DNA of 64,000 nucleotides from Anaerolineae bacterium. GTDB taxonomy: Bacteria > Chloroflexota > Anaerolineae > Promineifilales > Promineifilaceae. The notes beneath the pieces were generated by a model that was not told where the DNA came from, searched no databases, and saw only the letters and a program-made list of their open reading frames with translations. The stretch covers positions 62,001 through 126,000 of the forward strand of contig JANQGC010000280.1 of the NCBI GenBank assembly GCA_028277515.1, written 5' to 3'. A program made the translations under genes and the position numbers. This document shows positions 8,311-17,773 of the stretch, piece by piece. Within the stretch, counting starts at the first letter, position 1. Each line of letters opens with the position of its first letter.

Positions 8311-9831
8311 ATGAAAACAAAACATTTTTTGGTTATGATGGCTCTATTGTTGGCAATTGGAGCTGTCGCACTATTTGCATCGAATCCGTTGCCTGTAATG
8401 TTAGCCGATGAAGGAGATGAACCGCTACATAGCGCATTTCTACCGATCATTTTTAGCACCGGTGCAGCAGGAGGCCAGGGGACGCCAACGGCGACCAGAA
8501 CACCGACCCCGGAGGTGACGGTTACCCCTTCTGAGACACCGACCGCTGAGGATATGCCAACAGAGACACCAACATCCTTAGCCTGTATATCTGGTGATGG
8601 GAACGTCCTCAGTAATGGCGGATTTGAAAATGAAGCGGCCGATTGGGTTTTGCACAACGACGGCCGGCAGGATTGGCAAGTAGGAACGCCGGCCTACGAA
8701 TGTCAATCGTCCGCCAGGGTGGTTTTGGAGAAAGTGGGTGATAACGTACAGTTCAATCAATCAGGCTTCAAATTAAAAAACAACACCTATTATCGCATCA
8801 CTTTTGCCGCCTATTCCAATACAGGCCACGATCTCAAGCTCTTTGTCCATCGCAATTCCGCTCCTTATACAAATTACGAAACAGGTGGCCACGAATTTAA
8901 CCTTTCGACAGTATGGCAGGAACTTTCAAAAGAGTTCCTAACCACGAATATCGCAGGAGAAACCGTCGATACGCGCCTGCGCTTCTGGTTCCGCGGATAT
9001 GCTGCTGATGGTGACAGCTATTGGATCGATGCGGTGCGATTGGAAGAGATTGGACCCGGTCCAACTCCTGTGGCTACGGCAACAAATACACCCACAAATA
9101 CACCGGAACCAGGCCAAACACCTACCAAAACACCCAGGCCAAGAAATACCCCCACAAGTACGCCCGAGCCAGGCCAAACGCCTACTAAAACGCCTAAACC
9201 AGGAAATACACCCACAAATACACCAGAACCGGACCAAACACCTACCAAAACGCCTAAACCAGGAAATACACCGACACCAACCAACACTCCAGGCTCCGGA
9301 GGTGGGGGAGGCAAAGAGCTCCTGGTTTACCAATGGAATGGTAAGGTGACAGAAGCGAACCGGGGTTTCCCCTGGAGGCAGCCACCCAAAAATAATTTTG
9401 ACTGGACGAAACCAACGAATTACGCTGCGGGCACACTGCATTTCCAGGTCAAAATTAACAGCCAGCCCGTGCCGCAGGATATGCGCCTGCAATTTTGCTT
9501 CTGGCAGGAGAAAAATGGCAATAAATTTGGCCTTGAAAACTGCGGGCCGCTAAAATCTGTGCGTGGTGAAAAAGGTACAACTGCGGAGTGGTCGGTTAAA
9601 GTCAATAATATGTGGAAATTGAATGGTAAACCGATCGAATGGCAGCGGCCTCGATTCCGTGTTGCCGCAGTGGTTAAGAATAAGAACGGCCTGCCGGTCA
9701 GTGATTTCAATGGCTGGAAATGGAATGGCGAAGATCCGAAGAAATGGTATCCAATTGATTGGAACTTTAAGGTCGTTGTGGTAGCGCCAGGATCTTCCTT
9801 CTCCGGCTGGGAGAATTACGAAAACGAGTAA
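8311..9831 (+). CDS. Secreted two-domain protein with Thr/Pro repeat linker, carbohydrate-binding-like
   Basis: 506 residues from the ATG at 8311, which begins a signal peptide ([19 protein letters not shown]). Order: signal peptide; short SAFLPIIF segment; Thr/Pro-rich linker (about 55-90); a jelly-roll domain (about 95-245) beginning [15 protein letters not shown] and ending [10 protein letters not shown], as in CBM4/9-type carbohydrate-binding modules; three 20-residue Thr/Pro repeats (about 260-320); a Gly stretch; and a C-terminal domain of about 165 residues rich in Trp and Lys that I do not recognise. No catalytic motif is seen. Probably a secreted or surface glycan-associated protein. 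An ATG at 8206 was rejected because it lies before the signal peptide and reads through a repeat element. Confidence 0.75.
   Translation: MKTKHFLVMMALLLAIGAVALFASNPLPVMLADEGDEPLHSAFLPIIFSTGAAGGQGTPTATRTPTPEVTVTPSETPTAEDMPTETPTSLACISGDGNVLSNGGFENEAADWVLHNDGRQDWQVGTPAYECQSSARVVLEKVGDNVQFNQSGFKLKNNTYYRITFAAYSNTGHDLKLFVHRNSAPYTNYETGGHEFNLSTVWQELSKEFLTTNIAGETVDTRLRFWFRGYAADGDSYWIDAVRLEEIGPGPTPVATATNTPTNTPEPGQTPTKTPRPRNTPTSTPEPGQTPTKTPKPGNTPTNTPEPDQTPTKTPKPGNTPTPTNTPGSGGGGGKELLVYQWNGKVTEANRGFPWRQPPKNNFDWTKPTNYAAGTLHFQVKINSQPVPQDMRLQFCFWQEKNGNKFGLENCGPLKSVRGEKGTTAEWSVKVNNMWKLNGKPIEWQRPRFRVAAVVKNKNGLPVSDFNGWKWNGEDPKKWYPIDWNFKVVVVAPGSSFSGWENYENE
9088..9267 (+). repeat. Three tandem 60-bp repeats in the Thr/Pro linker
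   Basis: Each unit encodes a version of [20 protein letters not shown]. The three units start at 9088, 9148 and 9208, followed by a partial unit TPTPTNTP. They differ by a few synonymous and conservative changes. Such in-frame repeats expand and contract by slippage and would vary the linker length between strains. Confidence 0.8.
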
Positions 9832-9850
9832 TGGGATACAAACGGATCTC

Positions 9851-11485
9851 TTAGCGCACGCGCTCACTCAGCGCGCTCGTCAACCGCTGCAACGCTTCTG
9901 AACGGTCGTCCGGGTCAAGCTGTACATCCAGAATTGAGAAGCTTTCTGTGTTGGCCTTAGCTGCGGCCAGCGCCGATTCCAGGTCGCCCTCGGTGTGCAC
10001 GAAAAACCCTTTGCCCGCGCCTAGAATTTCCGGGATACGGCTGTATTGCCAGTTCAGCACGTCGTTAAAGCGGCCGTCCAACATCGGCCGTTCCGTACCA
10101 TATCCCTTGTTATTAAGTACAACTACGATCGGATTGAGGCCAAAACGGGCAATCGTCGACAGCTCCATGCCCGTCATCTGGAATGCGCCGTCACCGACCA
10201 GAACCAGCGGGCGCAAATCAGGCCGGGCAAGCTGCACACCCATACTGGCCGGAACAGCATAGCCCAGGGAAGTATAGTACGCGGGGGAAGTGAAATCGGA
10301 AGCGCAGTGAATGCGCATGTCAATCGCCGCGAACATCGCATCCCCCGGATCGGCAATGATCGCTATTCCATCTTCCAGGAAACCATTTAATCGCTGGAAA
10401 AGATACCAAACCGTCAGCGGCTTATCTTCTATGGGAAAACAAGCAGCAGGAGCGGGGGGATGAGGGACGTCTCGATCCGCTTGTCGCTTAATCGGTGAAT
10501 CAATTAAAGCGCGCAAAAAGGGGTGAATCGTTACCCCATCAAAGCTGTGATAACGAATCGACACCTTCTCGCTGGTCGCCGAGATCGTCTTACCCTGGTC
10601 TAATTGAGCCGTATAAATGCCCAGGTTGACGTCGCTCATGAAAACGCCCAGCATGATCAGACAGTCGCTCGATTCCACATACTCCTTGACATCCGCGCGC
10701 CCCATGGCCCCTTCATAGACACCCAGGTACCCCGGATGATCTTCACGGATGACTGATTTGCTCAGGATTGTTGCCGCTACGGGAATGTTGCTCTTTTGCA
10801 TCAGCTCGCGCAGCCGATCTTGCAGACCGAAACGCAGTATCTCCACTCCGGCCAGGATGACCGGCTGTTCAACTTCATTGATCAAGGCGCCGGCTTCTGA
10901 TATTGCTTCGTATAGCGCTCTCTCATCTACCTGGGACACAGTCGTTATCCGCCGTTGGCCAAGGATAACCGACGTGTTTACTCTATCGCGTGGCAGTTCC
11001 AGGAAAACCGGCCGTTTGTGACGCAGAGCTTCTTCAAATACACGGCCGATCTCCTGGGCGGCGGTCTGGCCATCATCTAAGAGGGTTGAGGCCACGGTCA
11101 ATTCTTCAAAGACCTTCAACTGCGTATCAAAATTTTGCACCATGTGATGGAGCAGGGGTTTGTTCAGCCGCTCGCCGATCCCCGGCGCGCCGCTGATCAC
11201 AATCACCGGTGACTTCTCCGCAAAGGCTTGCGCCGTCGTATTGGCCACTTTTAAGCCACCGACCGAGTAGGTGATACAGACCGCACCTAAACCGTGGAAA
11301 CGAGCATAAGCATCGGCCGCAAACCCCGCCCCCTGCTCGTCACACGTATTAATCACCTCAATGGGGCTGTCTTCCAGCATTTTATAAAAGCCCAAAACAT
11401 AATCTCCGGGCACGCCAAAGATATGCTTTACGCCATGGTCGAGGAGTTTTTGAATTAAATAACCGCCAATTGTGATCGAATCCAT
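9851..11485 (-). CDS. Thiamine-diphosphate-dependent 2-keto acid decarboxylase (indolepyruvate/pyruvate decarboxylase family)
   Basis: 544 residues from the ATG at 11485 (seven further codons are open upstream). N-terminal PYR domain with ITIGGYLIQKLLDHGVKHIFG and the ThDP-activating Glu in TCDEQGAGFAADAYAR (near residue 50); central domain; C-terminal PP domain with the ThDP/Mg motif LVGDGAFQMTG ending in VVVLNNKGYGTER. The short spacing, HHMVQNFD and YSVGGLKVANT favour the decarboxylase (IpdC/PDC) branch over acetolactate synthases. It would convert an aromatic or short-chain 2-keto acid to an aldehyde and CO2 in the cytoplasm. The preceding minus-strand gene ends 23 bp upstream of this start, so co-transcription is possible, although the products share no obvious function. 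Confidence 0.85.
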   Translation of the reverse strand: MDSITIGGYLIQKLLDHGVKHIFGVPGDYVLGFYKMLEDSPIEVINTCDEQGAGFAADAYARFHGLGAVCITYSVGGLKVANTTAQAFAEKSPVIVISGAPGIGERLNKPLLHHMVQNFDTQLKVFEELTVASTLLDDGQTAAQEIGRVFEEALRHKRPVFLELPRDRVNTSVILGQRRITTVSQVDERALYEAISEAGALINEVEQPVILAGVEILRFGLQDRLRELMQKSNIPVAATILSKSVIREDHPGYLGVYEGAMGRADVKEYVESSDCLIMLGVFMSDVNLGIYTAQLDQGKTISATSEKVSIRYHSFDGVTIHPFLRALIDSPIKRQADRDVPHPPAPAACFPIEDKPLTVWYLFQRLNGFLEDGIAIIADPGDAMFAAIDMRIHCASDFTSPAYYTSLGYAVPASMGVQLARPDLRPLVLVGDGAFQMTGMELSTIARFGLNPIVVVLNNKGYGTERPMLDGRFNDVLNWQYSRIPEILGAGKGFFVHTEGDLESALAAAKANTESFSILDVQLDPDDRSEALQRLTSALSERVR

Positions 11486-11508
11486 GCTCAAGCCTCTCTT
11501 TCTCACGA

Positions 11509-14500
11509 CTAACGAATCGCTACAGGTAGATAGATCTTTAACTCCGTTTCCGGTCCAGGGGTGGGTGTCAATGTTGGCGTCGGCGTGGGATCGGGGGGTT
11601 GCGGTTCGGGCAGGGTAGAGGCATATAATTCCTGCACATCATCTATATCCTGGTCAGCCTTATAGACCAACCGGCCGTCATCGGGACTGATTTTCCAACG
11701 CTGCACCTGGCCGCCTTCAGTCATAGCGTTGGATATCTTGCCCGGCGTGCCCTTCCCATCTATGGCCGCGCTATAAAATTCAAAGACGCCGGGGGCAGGG
11801 AAGAGTTCGTAGTAAACGTATTCACCATTAGTACTGATGCGGAACCCATCAATAGAACGGCCTTCCAACCCCGATCTGTTAACCTGCACAGGGTCCTGAC
11901 CAAAATCGGTAGGCACACTATAAAGGGCGGTCTCAGGATCCTCATCTAACTTATTCGGAAGGGTGCTGCCTGAAAAGACGAAATAGACCATATAGTTGCT
12001 ATCGGAGCTGATAGCCAAATCGTCGATATACTCATCTTCAGCGAACGAGTGGTTTAATTTGACTGGCGCGCCATCCGGCAGGGCGATGCTGTAAAATTCA
12101 CTGCCGCCTTCCTGCTCGTTGGCCCGTGACGGGTTAAAATCCATACTTGCCAAATAAATTAAATAATCACCGTCGGGCGTAAACTCAAAAAAGTCAACAT
12201 TATACCCAGGTGATAGAGGTGCGTTCAACTTTTCGGCCGGTCCCGGATTGGTCAAGGAAACGCCATAAATTTCATATTGTTCAGCATCATCTTGATTGGC
12301 ATAATAAACCAGGAAATCACCGCTGGGACTGAATTCAAACCAATCAACTTCGCCGTTCTTAACGAGTTCGCCATTCAGCTTTTTGGGTTCAGTACTTCCG
12401 TCAATAGGAACCAGGTACAGTTCATTGACGCCTTGCGTATCCTGGTCAGCGATATAGACTACCCACTGGCTATCCGGGCTGATGTCGAAACCATTGTCAT
12501 CCACATTGCCATTGAGAGGTAGGGTGCCATTGAGCTTCTGAGCTGTTCCGCCGCCGATAGGCACGCTGTATATTTCAATCACATCGTTGGCCTCTTGATC
12601 GGCCGTGTAAACCACCGTTTGACCATCCTTGCTAATTCTAAAATCTTCAACCTGTCCATCGGATACAAGCGCCCCATTCAGCCTGGTTTGCAGACCACTG
12701 CCGTCTACGGGCGCGCTGTAAATCTCATATGCCCCGCCCGTGTTCAGGATGCCGCGATAAACTACATATTGGCTATCTGCACTTAAGTTGAAGTAGTGAA
12801 TATTTCCATTGGTCAGCGTCGTCGTACTTAACTGCAACGGCATGCCGCTGCCATCCACCGGCACACTATGAATAGAATCAGGTCCACCGCTCTGATTATT
12901 CTCAAAAACCACCCAACCATCGTCATTAGTTATATCCAGATCGGTCAAGTCGTAATCACCGGCCATCCCCTGGCTCATACGCAGCGGTTCATCACTCCCG
13001 TCCAGCCGCACGCGATATAGGTCATTACGAAAAAGCCGGTCATGGTCGGCCAGGTAGAAGACATATTCGCTGTTGCTGGTAATTTCATAAGTCCAAATAT
13101 CGGCACCAATGGCCAGATCTAAATTTAACCTGATCACCGGTCCGGGAGCGGGCAATGGGGCCTGATAGATTTCCCGCACTTCTACTGTCTCCTGGCCGGC
13201 TATATAGACAACATTCATACTCTCAGGAGATATTGCATAGCCATGAACTTCACCTCCCTCAACCAATGATTCGTTGACCCTGGTCACATCCCCGCCGGCA
13301 AGGGGCACCCGGTAGATTTCGTGCCCGGTTGCCATTCCCTTATCCGCCTTATAAACAACCTTGCTGCTATCAGCGCTGATCTCAAAGCTGTTCACCTGGC
13401 CGCCGGAGGCCAAGGGGGCGTTGAGTTTTTGATTGGCGCCCCCGGCCAGGGGAACGCTGTACAACTCATAAACATCCGGGGCGTCCTGCCGGGCGCGATA
13501 GACCACGCGGCTGCTGTCCGGGCTGATGGCGAAGTCATAAAGGGACGCTGCGGCCAGTGTGCCGTTCAGTTTAACCGGCATGCCGCCGCCAATAGGCACG
13601 CTGTACAGCTCCTCCAGTCCTAAAGTGTCCTGGTCGGCCAGGTAAACGACCCGGCTGCTATCCGAACTGATTTGTGCTTCCCAGATCCAGCTTACTTCTC
13701 CATCAGGCGGCAGCATCCCATTGAGCTTGACCGCGAGACCGCCTGTGATTGGCACGCTATACAGTTCATCCTTATCGTTGGTCTCCTGGTCAGCCAGGTA
13801 CACCACCCACTTGCTGTCCGGACTGATGTAAAACGTGTTGTTGAAACCGACATTACCACCCTCCACAAGCATGCCGTTTAACTTGATCGGCAATGTGCTG
13901 CCGTCCACAGGCACCATAAACAGCTCCGTCACATCGTTTGTATCTTGATCAGCCAGGTACACAACATACTTGCCATCCGGGCTAATCTTGAATTGGAAAA
14001 CATCTCCATCTTCGGCAAGAGCGCCGTTCAACTTTTGGGGCGTCTCGCTGCCGTCGAGAGGAACGCGAAAAAGTTCGTTGACACCGGTTGTTTCCTGATC
14101 GGCCGTGTAGATGAGATATTCAATATTAGAGGTGATTTCAAAGCTATACGTCTCTCCACCTTCAGGCAGCTCGCCATTCAGTTTTCTTGCCGTTTCGCTG
14201 CCGTCTACCGGCACGACATAAAGCTCGGAAATCTCGTCACTGTCCTGTTCGGCTCGATAAACGACCAGACTGCTATCTGGGCTTATTTTAAAACTTCCAG
14301 AAAACTCACGCAGGCCGCCATTCTCAACCATTTCACCGCTGATCTTGATCGCCTCGGCGCTGCCGTCCACGGGCACACTGTAAAGCTCGATAAGATTTTC
14401 AATGTCCTGATCGGCGCTGTAAAGGATGTAGGTATTGTCAGGGCTAACTTTATACGTTTCAATGTCCCTTCGCGTGCTGGGCAAGGCGCTGATCTTTTTG

Positions 14501-14769
14501 GGCGCGGCACTGCCGTTGGTAGGGACTGTATACAGATCATGCCTCTCAGCCACATCCTGGCCGGCCTCATAAATCGTGTACTGCCCGTCAGGGCTGATGA
14601 TAAAATCGTGGACATCCCCACCAATGGGCAGCGGACCGTCACTGCTCAATTTGTAATAAACTTGTGGCGAGGCCGAAGCTGCGGAAAAAAGTAAGATGAT
14701 GATAGCCAACAAGGCAGTGAGTAACCAGACAATTCTTGAGTTAACAGGCGAATATACTTTATCAATCAT
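11509..14769 (-). CDS. Secreted TolB-like beta-propeller repeat protein with Thr/Pro linker and YLP tail
   Basis: 1086 residues from the ATG at 14769 (preceded by AGAGGA), which starts just before a signal peptide (VWLLTALLAIIILLFSAASA). Nearly all of the rest is about 19 repeats of 50-56 residues with the consensus ISPDSxxVVYxADQDT, ELYxVPVDGS, xxKLNGxL and a Gly-Asn/Glu-Val turn. This is the pattern of TolB/WD40-like propeller blades, enough for two or three propellers. The C-terminus is PDPTPTPTLTPTPGPE followed by ELKIYLPVAIR. No catalytic residues are evident. Probably an extracellular binding or scaffold protein. The blades are also similar at DNA level, so unequal recombination is likely. 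Confidence 0.82.
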   Translation of the reverse strand: MIDKVYSPVNSRIVWLLTALLAIIILLFSAASASPQVYYKLSSDGPLPIGGDVHDFIISPDGQYTIYEAGQDVAERHDLYTVPTNGSAAPKKISALPSTRRDIETYKVSPDNTYILYSADQDIENLIELYSVPVDGSAEAIKISGEMVENGGLREFSGSFKISPDSSLVVYRAEQDSDEISELYVVPVDGSETARKLNGELPEGGETYSFEITSNIEYLIYTADQETTGVNELFRVPLDGSETPQKLNGALAEDGDVFQFKISPDGKYVVYLADQDTNDVTELFMVPVDGSTLPIKLNGMLVEGGNVGFNNTFYISPDSKWVVYLADQETNDKDELYSVPITGGLAVKLNGMLPPDGEVSWIWEAQISSDSSRVVYLADQDTLGLEELYSVPIGGGMPVKLNGTLAAASLYDFAISPDSSRVVYRARQDAPDVYELYSVPLAGGANQKLNAPLASGGQVNSFEISADSSKVVYKADKGMATGHEIYRVPLAGGDVTRVNESLVEGGEVHGYAISPESMNVVYIAGQETVEVREIYQAPLPAPGPVIRLNLDLAIGADIWTYEITSNSEYVFYLADHDRLFRNDLYRVRLDGSDEPLRMSQGMAGDYDLTDLDITNDDGWVVFENNQSGGPDSIHSVPVDGSGMPLQLSTTTLTNGNIHYFNLSADSQYVVYRGILNTGGAYEIYSAPVDGSGLQTRLNGALVSDGQVEDFRISKDGQTVVYTADQEANDVIEIYSVPIGGGTAQKLNGTLPLNGNVDDNGFDISPDSQWVVYIADQDTQGVNELYLVPIDGSTEPKKLNGELVKNGEVDWFEFSPSGDFLVYYANQDDAEQYEIYGVSLTNPGPAEKLNAPLSPGYNVDFFEFTPDGDYLIYLASMDFNPSRANEQEGGSEFYSIALPDGAPVKLNHSFAEDEYIDDLAISSDSNYMVYFVFSGSTLPNKLDEDPETALYSVPTDFGQDPVQVNRSGLEGRSIDGFRISTNGEYVYYELFPAPGVFEFYSAAIDGKGTPGKISNAMTEGGQVQRWKISPDDGRLVYKADQDIDDVQELYASTLPEPQPPDPTPTPTLTPTPGPETELKIYLPVAIR

Positions 14770-14967
14770 GTCATTCCTCTGTGGGTTTGTAGAAAATGGT
14801 CGGTCAATTGACTTCGCTAACACTCAAATTTGTGGCAGTATAACATGAACCCTCTCTGCAATTCAATGCTTTTTTAACAAGCGAGCACAAGCATTGGCCA
14901 CAAAACCGGGGCAATATTCGTTTGCCCATGTCTGAGGTATGAGCGATTTCAAATCTGTTCTGATGTA

Positions 14968-15600
14968 TCAATTTAGGGATTGGGCTAACCTGGCGGCTCC
15001 CGCAGCATCCGGGGCATAACCATCGGCGCCAATCTGTTTTGCGAAGGCGGCCGAAACCGGCGCACCGCCAACTATCACCTTTACCCCGTCCCGTACACCT
15101 GCTTCCCACAGAGCATCTATCACCAATTTCATGTTAGGCAGGGTCGTCGTCAATAAACCTGAAATAGCCACAACCTTGGGTTGGTTCGACCGGACAGACT
15201 CGACAAAGATGTCAGGTTTCACATCCACCCCCAGATCGATGACCTCAAAGCCTACGCTCTCAAGCATGATGGCCACCAGGTTCTTGCCAATTTCATGCAT
15301 ATCCCCCCGTACAGTTCCAATAACGACCACGCCATTCGATTGAATGTCTTGCTCGATCAGATGTGGCTTTAGAAGATTAAGACCTGCTTGCATGGCTCTT
15401 GCCGACATGAACATTTCCGGCACATAATATTCATTAATCTCAAATAACCTACCTACCTCTGACATGGCTGGTATCATGCTTTCTTTCAGCACTTTCTCCG
15501 GCGGAATCCCTTGATCTAAAGCTGCCTGAACTAAGTCGGGAACATTGTCTACTGCGCCATCAATGATCACTTCATAAATTGATTCAAGAATATCTTTCAT
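14968..15600 (-). CDS. Corrinoid (cobalamin-binding) protein of methyltransferase systems, MtbC/MttC family
   Basis: 210 residues from the ATG at 15600 (AGGAAAG upstream; a TTG seven codons earlier is also open). N-terminal four-helix cap (about 1-85, with VPEMFMSARAMQAGL), then a Rossmann-like B12 domain with the lower-ligand motif DMHEIGKN (His near 104), SGLLTTT and GGAPVSAAFAKQIGADGY. It carries the methyl group on cobalamin between a substrate methyltransferase and a methyl acceptor enzyme. It is the most downstream minus-strand gene of the corrinoid/BMP cluster and is separated from the second corrinoid gene (24043) by the importer, Rieske, MtgA-like and amidohydrolase genes. Confidence 0.9.
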   Translation of the reverse strand: MKDILESIYEVIIDGAVDNVPDLVQAALDQGIPPEKVLKESMIPAMSEVGRLFEINEYYVPEMFMSARAMQAGLNLLKPHLIEQDIQSNGVVVIGTVRGDMHEIGKNLVAIMLESVGFEVIDLGVDVKPDIFVESVRSNQPKVVAISGLLTTTLPNMKLVIDALWEAGVRDGVKVIVGGAPVSAAFAKQIGADGYAPDAAGAARLAQSLN

Positions 15601-15618
15601 TTGATCGTTCTTTCCTAA

Positions 15619-15682
15619 CAAGTGACAGTCACTTGATTACCTCTATTGCCACTTAAATAATGACCAAAGTGACTGTCACATT
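15619..15682. promoter_or_regulatory. Pair of GTGACAGTCAC palindromes between permease and corrinoid genes
   Basis: CAAGTGACAGTCACTTG (15619-15635) is a perfect odd palindrome. A second copy, GTGACTGTCAC (15669-15679), is its inverse. The two can also pair with each other as a 13-bp stem. On the minus strand they lie after the permease stop (15710) and before the corrinoid-protein start (15600). They could be an operator or an intercistronic stem-loop. The half-word GTGACTGT recurs in the stem at 19367-19402. Confidence 0.5.
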
Positions 15683-15709
15683 ACTTTGCATAGATAACAA
15701 ATACTTGAA

Positions 15710-16678
15710 TCACTCTTTGACATAAGGCGTGCCCAGAGCCGTTGGCGCATCGGATTTGTGAACACCGGCCATCAGAACGAGTATGGTTAAAATGTAAGGC
15801 ATCATCAGGAACGCTTCATAAGGGATGACCGCAATATTAAGTGCCTGTGCCCGGAATTGCAGGGCGGTTGCTGTTCCGAATAACAGCGCTCCCACAAATG
15901 CAAGACCAGGACGCCAGCGGGCAAAGATGACAAGTGCTACAGCAATCCAACCGCGGCCGGCTGTGATTCCTTCATTGAAGATACCCAACTGAACGGTAAG
16001 TGCCGCACCGCCTAACCCGGCCAATCCGGCCCCAATCAGAACCGCGGCATAACGCACGATGTTTACATTGACACCCGATGTATCAGCGGCTGCCGGTTGT
16101 TCGCCTGACGCGCGAATATTTAGACCCCAAACCGTGCGAAAGAGGAAGAAACTACTTGCTAAGAGGACAATCACGCTAAGATAGGTCAGCGCATCATGGC
16201 TGAACAAGACACTTCCGAAGAAGGGAATATCTGATAGATAGGGGATATATAATTCCTGAAAACCTGTTATGCGGGCATTGAGTTCGCCAAATTGCTGGCG
16301 AAACACGAAGGTCGTGATCGCTTGTCCCAGGAAAACAAGCATGATTCCGGCCACCACTTGATCGGTGCGCAGTGTAACGGAAAGAACCGCCATAATTAAT
16401 CCAAGGGCCATGCCGGCGACGATCCCGGTCAGAAGCCCTGCCCAGGGAGCCATCCACAACAACTCTGCACTGGCCACCTGTTCAAAATAAAATGCTCCCA
16501 TAAATCCGGCAAGGGATCCTGATAGCATGATACCTTCAATACCCAGGTTTAACACCCCGCCACGTTCAGTGATGATTTCACCTAAGGCAGCGTAAAAAAT
16601 CGGGATTGCCAGGCGAATACCAGAGGCAAACAGCGCCGCAACGAACGTAAGCGAGAAAAGGTTGCTGAAATCATCCAT
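15710..16678 (-). CDS. BMP-type (nucleoside family) ABC transporter permease 2
   Basis: 322 residues with about eight to ten membrane segments. The start region contains AIPIFYAALGEIITERGGVLNLGIEGIM, the signature of the second permease of NupQ/YufQ-type purine nucleoside importers; RYAAVLIGAGLAGLGGAAL is the coupling region. It would form the channel with the permease encoded just upstream, 4 bp away (16682). Known relatives import purine nucleosides or other BMP substrates. Its position within a corrinoid demethylation cluster suggests the cargo is the methylated substrate or a breakdown product. Confidence 0.9.
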   Translation of the reverse strand: MDDFSNLFSLTFVAALFASGIRLAIPIFYAALGEIITERGGVLNLGIEGIMLSGSLAGFMGAFYFEQVASAELLWMAPWAGLLTGIVAGMALGLIMAVLSVTLRTDQVVAGIMLVFLGQAITTFVFRQQFGELNARITGFQELYIPYLSDIPFFGSVLFSHDALTYLSVIVLLASSFFLFRTVWGLNIRASGEQPAAADTSGVNVNIVRYAAVLIGAGLAGLGGAALTVQLGIFNEGITAGRGWIAVALVIFARWRPGLAFVGALLFGTATALQFRAQALNIAVIPYEAFLMMPYILTILVLMAGVHKSDAPTALGTPYVKE

Positions 16679-16681
16679 GCT

Positions 16682-17773
16682 TTATCTCCACCATCTGCGC
16701 GCCAGGGCATCAGCCACCAATACGAATACAACAATCAATCCCTGGATGACCTGGGCTAACGAAATTGGCAGGCCGTAGACGCTGTGCATTGTCTGTGCGC
16801 CGTTATTTAGTGCTGAAAAGAAGAAGGCGGAGATGAGTACACCGACAGGATGTAACTGTCCTAAGAGTGCGACCAGGATGCCCGTAAAACCATATCCCCC
16901 TGAAATGCCATCCTGCAAGCGTGTGTGTAACGTACTTACCTCGATTACCCCTGCCAGGCCGGCCAAGGCGCCGCTGAACATCATGGCAAATGCCAGGCCG
17001 AAGATGACATTCATGCCCGCATATTTTGCAACCCTTTGGTTCGATCCGATTGCCCTGATCCGAAATCCCAGAGGCAATTTCCACAGAAGAATATAGACCA
17101 GCGGTACAAGTACTAAAGCGATAATTAGGCCTCCATGGAGGCGTGTATCTAACAATGTTGGAATACGGGCGGCGCCCTGTAGCGCAGCGGTTTGGGGCAG
17201 GAAGCTGGCCGGATCTTTTAATGGTTCTCGCGCTAGATAGAGGATAAAAAACTCGGCGATAAAATTCAACATGATAGTTGTAATAATTTCACTAATACCG
17301 AAACCGACTTTAAGCAGTACGGCTATTCCAGCCCAAAGTGCACCGCCTAATACACTGGCAAGCAGCATCAACGGGATCACCAGCGTGCCAGGTAGCGAGT
17401 CCTGGAGCGATATACCAACGATGAAGCCGGCCAGTGCACCGATATAGTATTGTCCTTCACCACCGATGTTCCACATTCTGCTGCGAAAGGCGACGGTCAA
17501 TCCCAGAGCCATTATTAACAGCGGGACCGTTTTTAGTACTGTTTCCGTTAATTGCCGCTGACCACCAAATGCGCCTTCCAACATGACCCTATAAGCGGCT
17601 ACTGGATCGTTGCCTGACAGCCAGATAAGGAAGGCTCCTATTAACAACCCCACCAACACACCTACTATTGGCGCACCAATAGTGCGAATGACAGCAAATT
17701 GTCGGGATCGTGTTTGTTCTTCAGCCCCCGTTACAGTCCCGCTCTCTGGTTGTTCCGATACTGTTTCGCTCAT
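16682..17773 (-). CDS. BMP-type (nucleoside family) ABC transporter permease 1
   Basis: 363 residues. A hydrophilic N-terminus of about 28 residues is followed by membrane segments; MWNIGGEGQYYIGAL near residue 105 and IGSNQRVAKYAGMNV near 245 are typical of the NupP/YufP-type permease. It starts directly after the stop codon of the ATPase gene (TAAATG), so the two are tightly coupled. It forms the second half of the transmembrane channel. Confidence 0.9.
   Translation of the reverse strand: MSETVSEQPESGTVTGAEEQTRSRQFAVIRTIGAPIVGVLVGLLIGAFLIWLSGNDPVAAYRVMLEGAFGGQRQLTETVLKTVPLLIMALGLTVAFRSRMWNIGGEGQYYIGALAGFIVGISLQDSLPGTLVIPLMLLASVLGGALWAGIAVLLKVGFGISEIITTIMLNFIAEFFILYLAREPLKDPASFLPQTAALQGAARIPTLLDTRLHGGLIIALVLVPLVYILLWKLPLGFRIRAIGSNQRVAKYAGMNVIFGLAFAMMFSGALAGLAGVIEVSTLHTRLQDGISGGYGFTGILVALLGQLHPVGVLISAFFFSALNNGAQTMHSVYGLPISLAQVIQGLIVVFVLVADALARRWWR

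Noticed and set aside
9088..9267. Regular repeats that might suggest a CRISPR array
   Set aside because: They are 60-bp in-frame coding repeats with no spacers and encode a Thr/Pro linker.
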